From Nitrospinae bacterium CG11_big_fil_rev_8_21_14_0_20_45_15 (lineage in GTDB: Bacteria; Nitrospinota; Nitrospinia; Nitrospinales; VA-1), in assembly GCA_002787235.1 (NCBI GenBank), contig PCWG01000026.1, positions 65,278-128,564 on the forward strand: 63,287 bases of DNA, written 5' to 3'. Made by a program: the position numbers and the translations under genes. This document shows positions 7,712 to 15,384 of this stretch, piece after piece. Positions within the stretch are counted from its first letter, which is position 1. The number at the start of each line of letters is the position of its first letter. The notes below the pieces were generated by a model. It had not been told where the DNA came from. It worked only from the letters and a program-made list of their open reading frames with translations, and ran no database searches.

Positions 7712-8666
7712 GCGGCTTCAGGGCGATACGTGCCAGGGTTGAGCCCGGACGAGTCAAAGGATGTTGACGCAGTGTGAATAAAAGTCCGCAAGCCGGCGAG
7801 AATACAGGCTCGGGTTCCTGCTCACTCAATGGGTCGATCAATTCACCAATCCAGTCGCCACTTTGAACTTCCTTTCCCAATGCGATCCTGGGAATAAACA
7901 GGCCAGCTTTTTTGGCTTGAATAATGACGACCTGATCGGGGTTCAATGTTTGAGGTGTTTTAAAATCGGGCGTATTTTCCTGTGCTTTCAAGCAACCGAC
8001 TTTGCGTAAAAAGTTCAACAGTCCCTGTAAAATCTGGAAGCAGTATTCCTGATGGATTCTCAGACAGATCCCGGTTTCGATGACCAATGCCGGGATCCCA
8101 TTGCGGTTGAGATTGTAGGCGAGGGTGGATTCGTACACAGGGCCCAGCGGATGAACCCACAAAATATCGGTGTTGCACATTTGCGCAAGCGGAATCAGCT
8201 TTCTTCTATGCTTTTCCAGTATCCTGATCTGCGGCAACTCGGCCAGATGCAGGTTACTGGCATGGATGTCGAACACATAATCAGACCGTTCCTGTATGTC
8301 CTTGAATAAGGCTTGCGCCATTTGGCCGGGCAAGGTGGTATTGGTTTGAGAACCGAACTGACGATTGAAATCTTCAGCGAAATAAGGCGCAGAACGTTCT
8401 CCGGCCAGAACCGCATCGGGATTGGCAACCGGATAGATATTGATTTCCCCGGTAATAGAACCTTGCTCATTGTGTCGGATGAGCCGTTGGGTCAGGAGAT
8501 TGCAGATGTAAATCCCGTCGTACTCATTGCCATGCAAACCGGCGACAATGGACACGCGCGGGCTTTTTTTCTTTTGTGAACCTGTAGCAAAGGTCCTGCG
8601 TTTGATTTCAGAGCTGTTGCCGAATGGGCCTTGAAATCTGGCGACGATTTGAGTCGTGTCTGTCAT
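7701..8666 (-). CDS. succinylglutamate desuccinylase/aspartoacylase family zinc hydrolase
   Basis: 321 residues with an intact M14-type catalytic set: zinc ligands H45 and E48 (GLHGNEYDG), third ligand H135 (FDIHAS) and catalytic Glu E197 (ALVIETG). The C-terminal 90 residues form the beta-barrel-like domain seen in AstE/AspA-like proteins (GDWIGELIDPLS). The family removes acyl groups from N-acylated amino acids; the substrate cannot be read from sequence. The start ATG overlaps the ntrC stop by 4 bp, and the 3' end overlaps its degenerate paralogue. This chain ntrB-ntrC-hydrolase-pseudohydrolase suggests a link to nitrogen or amino-acid control. Confidence 0.8.
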   Translation of the reverse strand: MTDTTQIVARFQGPFGNSSEIKRRTFATGSQKKKSPRVSIVAGLHGNEYDGIYICNLLTQRLIRHNEQGSITGEINIYPVANPDAVLAGERSAPYFAEDFNRQFGSQTNTTLPGQMAQALFKDIQERSDYVFDIHASNLHLAELPQIRILEKHRRKLIPLAQMCNTDILWVHPLGPVYESTLAYNLNRNGIPALVIETGICLRIHQEYCFQILQGLLNFLRKVGCLKAQENTPDFKTPQTLNPDQVVIIQAKKAGLFIPRIALGKEVQSGDWIGELIDPLSEQEPEPVFSPACGLLFTLRQHPLTRPGSTLARIALKPHED

Positions 8667-10135
8667 TGATCCAGATCGGCCTTGTCGGAGTCGTGTGATG
8701 ATCTGCTGTTTTTGGGATCGATCTTCATGGCGTCAATTTTTCTTTTCAGGGTATTGCGATTGATGCCAAGAATCTGTGCGGTGAGGGTCTGTTTGCCAGA
8801 ATTTAGCGCGAGCGTTTGCTGAAATAAATGTTTTTCTACGATTTGGATCAAGGCGTCGTACAACTCGCCGTCTTTGTGCGATTTGTTGATGGCAATGAAT
8901 TCGGCAATGAGAGGGCTCAGCTTTTGTTCCCATTGTTCCTGCAAACCCGTTGCAGGCTCAACAGCAGAGCGGACCGGAAGGGGAAAATGCTCCGGCAGAA
9001 TGGGGCCGGCAGAGGCCAGAATGATGGCACTTTTGCAGGCATTTTCCAACTCGCGAACGTTGCCGGGCCAGAGGTAGCCCCGAATCAAGTTTTCCGATTC
9101 TGATGAAAGATAGACTTTCGACCGTGTCAGGGTGCGAGAGTAGGTTTCAATAAAATGTTGTGCCAGAAACAGGGCATCTTGAGCACGCTCTCTCAACGGT
9201 GGCAGGTGCAGGGTCACGACATTCAACCGATGATAAAGGTCCTCTCTGAAACGTTTTTGTTCGATCAGATCATTCAGATTTTGATGGGTGGCGGCGATGA
9301 TGCGAACGTTTGCTTTCAGCGACGTTTTGCCTCCGACCCGGTAATATTCTTTATCTTGTAAAACACGCAAAATTTTGGCTTGAAGGGCCGGGTCCATGTC
9401 TCCTATTTCGTCAAGAAACAACGAACCCCCTTCCGCAATTTCAAACTTTCCCTCTTTTGTTTCAGTCGCTCCGGTGAAGGCCCCTTTTTCGTGACCGAAC
9501 AATTCTGATTCGAGCAGGTCGCGTGCGATGGCGGCGCAGTTGATCCCAATAAAAGGCTTCTTGTTTCTGCGGGAATAATTGTGCAGGGCGCGGGCGACCA
9601 GTTCTTTGCCTGTTCCACTTTCGCCGGTAATGAGCGTGGGCAAGTCGGAGTCGGCGGCTTTACCGATGATTTTGAAAACGTCCTGCATTTGCTTGCTTTT
9701 GCCAACGATGGGCCCGGTGGGACCCTCTTTTTTTTCGTTTGCCTTGTTTTGAGGGGGGATGATCTTTTGCAGGGCGACTACTTTTTCGACAAGAGTGTAG
9801 ATGTCTTCGAGATCAAAAGGTTTGCTGACGTAGTCGTAAGCTCCCAGACGCATGGCTTCGATGGTGTTGTTCATCGTGTCTTGCGCAGTTATCATAACAA
9901 CGGGAGTCGGATTGTCGGCTTCCCGGACACGGGCAAGGAGTTCGAGACCGCTCATCCCTTCCATAAAAATATCTGAAAAAATCATGAGATAGGAGGAGGT
10001 TGCCAATTTTTTTAACGCATTTTCTCCGTCGGCAACGGTGGTGACACTCCAGCCCTTTTTTTCAAGTGCCAGTTTGAGGATGTTACGGATATTTTCTTCG
10101 TCGTCGACAATCAGGATTTTGTATGGAGAGGACAT
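8663..10135 (-). CDS. ntrC: NtrC-family sigma-54 response regulator
   Basis: 490 residues in the order receiver - AAA+ - Fis HTH. The receiver (1-120) has acidic D11/D12, phospho-acceptor D55 (FSDIFMEGM) and the KPF lysine near 105. The AAA+ domain has Walker A GESGTGKE at 171-178 and the sigma-54 contact loop GAFTGA at 218-223, plus LFLDEIGDMD and NVRELENACK. The C-terminal HTH reads TAQILGINRNTLKRKID. It activates sigma-54 promoters after phosphorylation by the histidine kinase encoded 12 bp upstream. The pair resembles NtrB/NtrC but could belong to a paralogous system; the target genes are not identifiable here. Confidence 0.9.
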   Translation of the reverse strand: MSSPYKILIVDDEENIRNILKLALEKKGWSVTTVADGENALKKLATSSYLMIFSDIFMEGMSGLELLARVREADNPTPVVMITAQDTMNNTIEAMRLGAYDYVSKPFDLEDIYTLVEKVVALQKIIPPQNKANEKKEGPTGPIVGKSKQMQDVFKIIGKAADSDLPTLITGESGTGKELVARALHNYSRRNKKPFIGINCAAIARDLLESELFGHEKGAFTGATETKEGKFEIAEGGSLFLDEIGDMDPALQAKILRVLQDKEYYRVGGKTSLKANVRIIAATHQNLNDLIEQKRFREDLYHRLNVVTLHLPPLRERAQDALFLAQHFIETYSRTLTRSKVYLSSESENLIRGYLWPGNVRELENACKSAIILASAGPILPEHFPLPVRSAVEPATGLQEQWEQKLSPLIAEFIAINKSHKDGELYDALIQIVEKHLFQQTLALNSGKQTLTAQILGINRNTLKRKIDAMKIDPKNSRSSHDSDKADLDQ

Positions 10136-10147
10136 GAAGCTATCGTA

Positions 10148-11236
10148 TCATTTCTGGGGAAGGGGAAGAAATACCTGAAAAGTGGTTCCTGCATTTTTTT
10201 GTGTGCTGACTTTGATGGTTCCTTTGTGATTTTCGATGATTTTTAGTGTCAAAGCCAATCCGAGCCCCACTCCCTTGCTTTTGGTGGTCACAAAGGGAGT
10301 GAATAAAGTTTCGATTTGTTTGTCGTCCATTCCACAACCGTTATCGGCGACTTCAACAACGATGAACAGGAGAGGCTTGCTTTGGGAGACGGCGGAAAAG
10401 GCATAACTGCCGTGATAACGGGTGCTGACTCGTATTTGTCCACCGTTTGGCATAGCCTCGCGCGCATTTTTAATCAGATTGAGGAATACTTGCTTGATTT
10501 GATCGGGGTCTGCCTTTATCAATGGCAGACTGGGGTCGTATTCTTGCAGGAGAGTGATTTGATGGGCAATGAGGGTTTCTTTTTCGAGTAAGAATATTTC
10601 TTCCAGTGAACGATGTATGTTGATGAGTTTTACTTTTGGCTCCGCTTCCTGCGAGAAATCCATCATTTTTTTGATCAGACGATTGATCCGGTCGACTTCA
10701 GAAATAATGATCTGGATAAGCGAGGCGTTGGGGGAAGTTTCCAGATCGCTCAGTAAAAGTTGTGCCGATGCACGAATGCCGCCGAGCGGATTGCGTATTT
10801 CGTGAGCCATGCCCAAGGTCAAAGCTTCCGTTGTGGACAAACGCTCAAACGGACGCGATACACTTTCCAGATCTTTCAGCAGGCTCAAGTCTTTGATAGT
10901 GGCCAGAGCCCCCAGAGACTCGCCCTTAGCACCAAATAGCGGGGAGAGGGTCATTCCTGCCGGGAAATGAGAAAGTGCGTTCTTGCGACAGGCTCGACCT
11001 TCCAGGAGCTGGTACGAGGCACTGTTTGAAATGACTTCCTTGAATTTATCTTCGAGTGCGGGTTGCTCGGGGAAAAGAAGGGAAAGTGGTTTGCCAATCA
11101 AGTCTTCACCTGATCGGCAAAACATCTCTTCCAGTGCCGGATTGCTTTTCCGGATATTGAGTTTTGTATCTACGATCAATATCCCGTGGATGAAAGAGGA
11201 GAAGACATTTTTGAACAAGTCTTCACAATCGTCCAT
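10148..11236 (-). CDS. ntrB: NtrB-like sensor histidine kinase
   Basis: 362 residues from ATG 11236, 10 bp after the fmdB-like stop. An N-terminal PAS-like domain (about 10-125) precedes the dimerisation H-box GMAHEIRNPLGG with phospho-acceptor H145. A HATPase_c domain follows: N box NLIKNAREA, VADNGCGM, FTPFVTTKSKGVGLGLA. There are no membrane segments, so it is a cytosolic sensor like NtrB. An upstream in-frame extension to 11482 exists, but it is basic, low-complexity sequence read out of frame through the fmdB-like gene, so the ATG at 11236 is preferred. It phosphorylates the response regulator encoded next. Confidence 0.88.
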   Translation of the reverse strand: MDDCEDLFKNVFSSFIHGILIVDTKLNIRKSNPALEEMFCRSGEDLIGKPLSLLFPEQPALEDKFKEVISNSASYQLLEGRACRKNALSHFPAGMTLSPLFGAKGESLGALATIKDLSLLKDLESVSRPFERLSTTEALTLGMAHEIRNPLGGIRASAQLLLSDLETSPNASLIQIIISEVDRINRLIKKMMDFSQEAEPKVKLINIHRSLEEIFLLEKETLIAHQITLLQEYDPSLPLIKADPDQIKQVFLNLIKNAREAMPNGGQIRVSTRYHGSYAFSAVSQSKPLLFIVVEVADNGCGMDDKQIETLFTPFVTTKSKGVGLGLALTLKIIENHKGTIKVSTQKNAGTTFQVFLPLPQK

Positions 11237-11246
11237 GACCTTGCCG

Positions 11247-11645
11247 CTATTTGGAAGTTTTGACTTTATTGGTTTTTGCACCGGAATAGGGGTTTTTAGC
11301 CGCAGGTTTTTTTGCCTTGGGTTTCGGCTTGCTTTCCTTTGCAGCAGGTTTGGGAGCCGGAGTTTCGGTACCGGTACTTTCGGTACTGGTACTTTCGCCG
11401 CTAGCGACCGTTGCGGGTTTAGCATCATTTGAATCCTTTTCCCAACCCTCCTTGCGGTTTTCCGAAGGATAGTCGGTGGCATACCAGCCGCCGCCTTTCA
11501 ATATGAAACCGGAAGCAGAGACAAGGCGACGAACCTTTCCTTTACACTTTTCAGACTCACATTTGGTTAACGGCTTGGCTGAAATCGATTGCATGGCTTC
11601 AAATGTGAGACCGCATTTTTCACACTCGTATTCATAAATTGGCAT
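11247..11645 (-). CDS. FmdB-family zinc-ribbon protein
   Basis: 132 residues. The first 55 are the FmdB/CxxC_CXXC_SSSS zinc ribbon: MPIYEYECEKCG, then CESEKC, then the VSASGFILKGGGWYATDY stretch typical of the family. The second half is a low-complexity Thr/Glu/Pro/Lys-rich tail (repeated PKP, KPAAK), probably disordered. Function is not firmly known; the family is named after a putative regulatory protein beside formamidase genes. It stands ahead of ntrB with 10-bp spacing and is likely co-transcribed with it. Confidence 0.8.
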   Translation of the reverse strand: MPIYEYECEKCGLTFEAMQSISAKPLTKCESEKCKGKVRRLVSASGFILKGGGWYATDYPSENRKEGWEKDSNDAKPATVASGESTSTESTGTETPAPKPAAKESKPKPKAKKPAAKNPYSGAKTNKVKTSK

Positions 11646-11770
11646 GTTACATTATGCTCCTTGATATTGACTTGTTTGCTGTTTGGCTGATTCTGAGGTC
11701 TATATAAGATTCACACACTGTCTCCGCAAGCTAGGGAGGGATGGGTGAAGCACTTTTTTTTGTATTGCGC

Positions 11771-12688
11771 TTAAATTCGCGTCAGCCAGCCATCAAATTC
11801 TGGGATTTGTCCTTTTGCCGCTTCAAAATAGGTTTTCTGAATCGAGTCAGTGACAGGCCCTTTTTTTCCAGCTCCGATGATGCGTCCATCGACCTCGCGA
11901 ACCGGGGTGATCTCTGCGGCGGTTCCGGTGAGGAATATTTCGTCAGCGATGTACAATTCGTCACGGGTGACGGCATTTTCCGTCAATTCGTAGCCATTGC
12001 GTTTGCAGATCTGGGCGACGGCATCCCGCGTGATACCCGCCAAATTGGAGCAGGACAAGGGCGGCGTATTGATTTTCCCGTTTTTGACGAGAAAGATATT
12101 TTCTCCCGAGCCTTCAGACACCAGCCCGTTGGGTTCGAGAAGGATGGCCTCATCGTAGCCGTCGCGAATCGCTTCCGCCTTGGCTAAAATAGAGTTGATG
12201 TAGTATCCACAGGCTTTCGCCTTGGTCATGGTGACATTGACGTGGTGACGGGTGAAAGACGATACACGAACCCGAATGCCCAGATCCAGACCTTCATCCC
12301 CCAGATACGCACCCCAGGGCCAGGCGGCTATGGAAACGCGGACATCGACGCCCGCAGGATTGAGACCCATTTTATTGCTACCCAAAAATATGATCGGGCG
12401 TATGTAGCATTCTTCCAGCTCGTTTTCCCTGACAACGGTCAGGACGGCTTCATGCAACTGCTCTTGAGTGAAAGGGACATCCATGCCAAGGATTTTAGCA
12501 GAGCCGAAAAGTCGGTCCATATGCTCATTCAGGCGAAAAATTGCCGATTCCCCTTTTTTAGTGCGATAGCATCGAATGCCCTCAAAAACACCCAATCCGT
12601 AGTGTAAAGTATGAGTTAAGACATGGATTTTTGCATCGTCCCAGTCAACGAGTGCTCCATCCATCCAGATAAATTTAGATTTTTCCAA
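11771..12688 (-). CDS. ilvE: branched-chain amino acid aminotransferase
   Basis: Class IV PLP transaminase. From the TTG at 12688 the protein is 305 residues, the usual IlvE length, beginning MEKSKFIWMDG. A longer TTG start at 12739 adds 17 residues without family support. Diagnostic stretches are HTLHYGLGVFEGIRCY (about 27-41), the PLP lysine K158 in TKAKACGYY, EPNGLVSEGSGEN and FLTGTAAEITPV. It catalyses the last, reversible step of Ile, Leu and Val synthesis with 2-oxoglutarate/glutamate. It is the first gene of the minus-strand block, diverging from the tRNA genes, and no other ilv gene is near. Confidence 0.88.
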   Translation of the reverse strand: MEKSKFIWMDGALVDWDDAKIHVLTHTLHYGLGVFEGIRCYRTKKGESAIFRLNEHMDRLFGSAKILGMDVPFTQEQLHEAVLTVVRENELEECYIRPIIFLGSNKMGLNPAGVDVRVSIAAWPWGAYLGDEGLDLGIRVRVSSFTRHHVNVTMTKAKACGYYINSILAKAEAIRDGYDEAILLEPNGLVSEGSGENIFLVKNGKINTPPLSCSNLAGITRDAVAQICKRNGYELTENAVTRDELYIADEIFLTGTAAEITPVREVDGRIIGAGKKGPVTDSIQKTYFEAAKGQIPEFDGWLTRI

Positions 12689-12786
12689 GATATTTCTCTG
12701 TGTTAATTGTGTAGGCTTGACCGCTTCCGTATTGAACAAACCAAATTTTATTGACCCGGAAGCTCAAAAGCAAGATAATAAATTAA

Positions 12787-12815
12787 TTGACAAGCATTTG
12801 ACAGTTTGTTAGGTT
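12787..12815 (+). promoter_or_regulatory. sigma-70-like promoter for the tRNA-Lys/tRNA-Glu genes
   Basis: A consensus TTGACA at 12787-12792, a 17-bp spacer and TAGGTT at 12810-12815 place the start point a few bases before the mature tRNA-Lys 5' end at 12832. A second TTGACA-like string (TTTGACAG) lies inside the spacer. Confidence 0.5.
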
Positions 12816-12831
12816 TACCGCGCTTCAATGC

Positions 12832-12904
12832 GGGCCGCTAGCTCAGTTGGTAGAGCAACGCCCTTTTAAGGCGTGGGTCGAAGGTTCGAATCCTTCGCGG
12901 CTCA
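12832..12904 (+). tRNA. tRNA-Lys (anticodon TTT)
   Basis: 73 nt, CCA not encoded. The 7-bp acceptor stem GGGCCGC/GCGGCTC (one G-U pair) is followed by A as discriminator. The D-loop TAGCTCAGTTGGTAGAGC is canonical, the anticodon loop is CTTTTAA flanked by a GCCC/GGCG-type stem, and the T-arm contains GGTTCGAATCC. It is followed after 49 bp by tRNA-Glu in the same orientation. Confidence 0.95.
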
Positions 12905-12953
12905 TTTTATCGTTCCCATTTTCATATTTGGGGAGATACATTTATAGAAAAAC

Positions 12954-13028
12954 GTCCCCATCGTCTAGCCCGGCCCAGGACACCGGCCTTTCACGCCGGC
13001 GACGCGGGTTCAAATCCCGCTGGGGACG
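12954..13028 (+). tRNA. tRNA-Glu (anticodon TTC)
   Basis: 75 nt without encoded CCA. Acceptor stem GTCCCCA/TGGGGAC with G discriminator, a GC-rich anticodon stem enclosing CTTTCAC (anticodon TTC), and T-arm GGGTTCAAATCCC. Its last seven bases (GGGGACG) and the downstream terminator are repeated at 13869-13934, which marks this tRNA as the anchor of a small insertion region. Confidence 0.95.
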
Positions 13029-13087
13029 CCATTTTTCTACTTTATAGCTCAAGGGCTTAGCGTTTTTCGCTAAGCCCTTTTTGTTTT
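13022..13087 (+). repeat. direct repeat, copy A: tRNA-Glu acceptor end plus terminator
   Basis: A 66-bp block beginning in the tRNA-Glu acceptor stem (GGGGACGCC) and running through the hairpin to the T-rich tail. It matches 13869-13934 with two substitutions (C/T at 13037, T/A at 13063) and a constant offset of 847 bp. It has the placement of an attL-like boundary or the left end of a tandem duplication. Confidence 0.9.
13051..13083 (+). terminator. rho-independent terminator after tRNA-Glu
   Basis: A perfect 12-bp stem (AAGGGCTTAGCG at 13051-13062, complement at 13068-13079), a 5-T loop and a T-rich tail. The hairpin would close the tRNA transcript. Confidence 0.85.
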
Positions 13088-13281
13088 TAAAATAGAAAGG
13101 TGGTTTTTAATACAAGTAATGTCTTTCATTCTTTTTAAATAAAATAAACCCCTGCCTCCAGAAATTCGGGAATCAGGGGCTTAAAATTGGTAAAATGGAT
13201 TCAGATTTGAGGGGCGTATGGCCAAAAAATAATAAATACTTAAGTTATGTAGACTGTTAATCCCTTTCAAAGGAACCAAAC

Positions 13282-13797
13282 ATGGAGATTATTAAACCAC
13301 TATCATCAATTTTTGGTTTTTTGGGGAAAACCTTTTTTGAGAAAAAGAGCTTAGAAAAAAAATCGGATTTAGAAAGTTACAACTTGCTTAAGGCTAGTAT
13401 TCAACCGTTTGATGAAGTTAGATTCTTTTTTAAAGAATGGGATTTTAGAGGGGCCTTCTCTTCTTCTTTTTTAATCAGTTTTTACGAAGGAGTAGAGAGA
13501 TTTACCGATAATCCAGAAAATCATTTCCATGACCAAGACTTACAAAAGCACATTATGGAAGTCCTAGAAACCACCTCTTCTATGGTTGATTTAGCACTTA
13601 AAAAATGCCGGAAAACAAATAGCGATGAATATGATTTCGAAATTAAATGTAGAAAATATGGGGATACAGAGGATGATTTGGAGACAGGGGATAAATTAAA
13701 TGAACTTTCAACCCAGATATTCCAGAAATATTCAACTTTTTTGGAATTAGCAAAAAAGAGGTTAATCGCAACAAACGAGCCTAAAGGGTTAAGTTGA
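13282..13797 (+). CDS. unknown 171-residue protein carried in the tRNA-Glu island, module A
   Basis: ATG 13282 follows AAAGGA with good spacing. I do not recognise the protein. It is soluble-looking, highly charged and helical, with an N-terminal run EKKSLEKKSDLES, several aromatic-rich helices in the middle (DEVRFFFKEWDFRG) and a basic C-terminus. There is no signal peptide, convincing membrane span or catalytic motif. The DNA is visibly more AT-rich than the flanking housekeeping genes. It sits alone between two 66-bp direct repeats that start in tRNA-Glu, the usual position of integrated accessory cargo. A role in phage or plasmid defence is guessed only from the neighbouring SieB-like gene. 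Confidence 0.6.
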   Translation: MEIIKPLSSIFGFLGKTFFEKKSLEKKSDLESYNLLKASIQPFDEVRFFFKEWDFRGAFSSSFLISFYEGVERFTDNPENHFHDQDLQKHIMEVLETTSSMVDLALKKCRKTNSDEYDFEIKCRKYGDTEDDLETGDKLNELSTQIFQKYSTFLELAKKRLIATNEPKGLS

Positions 13798-13868
13798 TCT
13801 GGCTGTCTTTTAATGCGGTGTTCCAATCCTCCAAAATCCGGGAAAGTTGGTTTGAACTTTCTGACCTC

Positions 13869-13934
13869 GGGGACGCCATTTTTTTACTTTATAGCTCAAG
13901 GGCTTAGCGATTTTCGCTAAGCCCTTTTTGTTTT
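13869..13934 (+). repeat. direct repeat, copy B: tRNA-Glu acceptor end plus terminator
   Basis: The second copy of the 66-bp block found at 13022-13087. It begins exactly at the GGGGACGCC of the tRNA acceptor end, but here no tRNA body precedes it. This is the pattern expected for an attR-like scar or tandem module duplication anchored at tRNA-Glu. Confidence 0.9.
13898..13931 (+). terminator. rho-independent terminator, duplicated copy
   Basis: The same 12-bp stem as at 13051-13079 with loop ATTTT and a following T-run. It would end transcription of the module A gene. Confidence 0.8.
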
Positions 13935-14102
13935 GGAAATACGAGTCTTGTTAGGACCAATCTGACCATTATATATTTGTCACTTTTTCAAATATAATAA
14001 ACCTCAAACTTCAGGATTCGGGGAAATGGGGGTGTATGATGAATTTAAAAAAACACCTAGGAAAATTATCCCATAAAGATTCCAGATCTATAAGGTCACG
14101 CT

Positions 14103-14615
14103 ATGTTATCTAATTTTAATTTCATTGATTTTTTCAGAGAGGTGGCAAAAAGTACCAAGTTTCAGATTTCTGCAGCTGTCTCTTTTGGGGTTGCGTTATT
14201 TCTTATTTGGTCTGAAAAAAACGACCCGGTAAAAGTCACACTAACAATCCTCTTTCTTTTTGCTGCGTGCATGTTGGTTAGTTCTCTGGCGGAAAAATTT
14301 GGGTGTTGGATTTTGAAAAAGATCAAACGAAATAAAGATTGGAATACCTTGACACCCGAAGAGAAAGAATTTGTGTCGCATTATATTTTGAATAATACCA
14401 AGACTAGGTATGTAATCACCTTCAACGGCGCATGGCGTGATAGCGGAATAATAAATCCCTTGATCCATAAAGGGGTGCTGTATTTGGCAAGTGAAATTAG
14501 CGAATACAGAGGCGATTCATGGGAGATTATGGAACAGACATTTCCAATAAACATCCATGATGATGCTTTTAAATTCTTCACAAAAAAATTGGAAGAAGTA
14601 AATAAAGATAGTTGA
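14103..14615 (+). CDS. SieB-like superinfection exclusion family membrane protein
   Basis: 170 residues: two hydrophobic helices at about 21-38 and 45-62, a basic linker (KKIKRNK), then a compact cytoplasmic domain. That domain starts LTPEEKEFVSHYI and includes GIINPLIHKGVLYLAS and a late FPINIHDDAFKFF stretch. The order of two TM helices, the L-T-P-E-E-K helix, the winged-helix-like L-x-x-K-G-x-L-Y-x-A-S strand and an F-x-I-x-D end is that of the SieB family (PF14163). Its founder in phage P22/lambdoid phages aborts superinfecting phage development. No phage structural gene or integrase is near; it forms module B of the tRNA-Glu island and is AT-rich. Assignment is by motif pattern only. Confidence 0.65.
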   Translation: MLSNFNFIDFFREVAKSTKFQISAAVSFGVALFLIWSEKNDPVKVTLTILFLFAACMLVSSLAEKFGCWILKKIKRNKDWNTLTPEEKEFVSHYILNNTKTRYVITFNGAWRDSGIINPLIHKGVLYLASEISEYRGDSWEIMEQTFPINIHDDAFKFFTKKLEEVNKDS

Positions 14616-14856
14616 TTAAGTTATTATTTGGGAGTCAAGCTTAGATGTTGACCGGAAATAGTGGATACGAAGAAAGTGATGGATGTAATCATTTTCGGTG
14701 GAGTTCTTGTGTTTTCATATTCCTTATAATTTTATTTGCGCCCTGTTTTATCAAATTCATATTTTTAATCTAATGTTAATGAAACTTTAACCTTGAGGAG
14801 CTATCTTGGTAATGTAGGTTTGTGAACTTCAACTGTTTTTTTGGAGCGCGAATTTT

Positions 14857-15384
14857 ATGAGTGAATCAAAAAAATACAGGTCCCGGCAGTCTTTGGCGGA
14901 TGCCTGGCAGAATACATTTGAGGCAAGCGAACGTACTAAGAAAGCTTCTGATATTTCCTGGATTGTGTGGTTGTGTGAAAATCCAGACAGTCCGTTAGCG
15001 TTTCATGGTGCGGCCAGTCTGTACAACCACGATCATATTCATTTGATTTTGGGTCGATGTCTGGATAAGAAAGATGAGGCTTTTGTGATTGGATTTACTA
15101 TGGGCAACGATTCTAAAACCACAGGCTTGGAAGTGGTTTTATTCAAATTCATTTCTTTTTTTCTGTACCCGCAAGCGTATCGGTTTGATCGAGAACATTT
15201 GCGAATTTTTGATCTTGGTTTTCAGTACGGGCGTTCCAGAAAATTCAAGGGCATCAACTCTTTCGATTTCTCTAAAATTGACCATCGGGTGAAATTGTCT
15301 CGTTTGCGCCGATTTTTTGATATTTCTGACGAAATTTTAAATGAAATGAATCGTCGTATTCAATCTGTGAAAGGGTCTGCATGA
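14857..15384 (+). CDS. Coq4-motif (HDxxH-x11-E) protein of unknown role
   Basis: 175 residues, no signal peptide. It contains H58-D59-H-I-H62 followed exactly 11 residues later by E74. This is the metal-binding HDxxH(x11)E signature of Coq4, the ubiquinone-biosynthesis scaffold and decarboxylase-linked protein. The rest (GFTMGNDSKT, a hydrophobic VVLFKFISFFLYP helix, basic C-terminal half) fits a helical Coq4-like bundle, but overall similarity to true Coq4 looks low. ATG 14857 follows GGAG. The stop overlaps the start of the SugE-like gene by 4 bp, so the two are translationally coupled. A lipid or quinone role is inferred from the motif only. Confidence 0.5.
   Translation: MSESKKYRSRQSLADAWQNTFEASERTKKASDISWIVWLCENPDSPLAFHGAASLYNHDHIHLILGRCLDKKDEAFVIGFTMGNDSKTTGLEVVLFKFISFFLYPQAYRFDREHLRIFDLGFQYGRSRKFKGINSFDFSKIDHRVKLSRLRRFFDISDEILNEMNRRIQSVKGSA

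Larger units (their letters stand above)
13798..14102 (+). other. intergenic stretch between island genes
   Basis: Contains about 70 bp of unassigned sequence, the second copy of the tRNA-Glu-end/terminator repeat (13869-13934), then a diverged second block at about 13983-14030. That block echoes 13131-13180 (CTTTTT, AAATA.AATAAACC, a TTCGGG-type core). The SieB-like gene starts at 14103 after an AAGG site. No further gene is visible. Confidence 0.6.

Noticed and set aside
11237-11482. N-terminal extension of the NtrB-like kinase
   Set aside because: It is basic, repetitive sequence produced by reading the FmdB-like gene in another frame; ATG 11236 fits the kinase domain and gene spacing.
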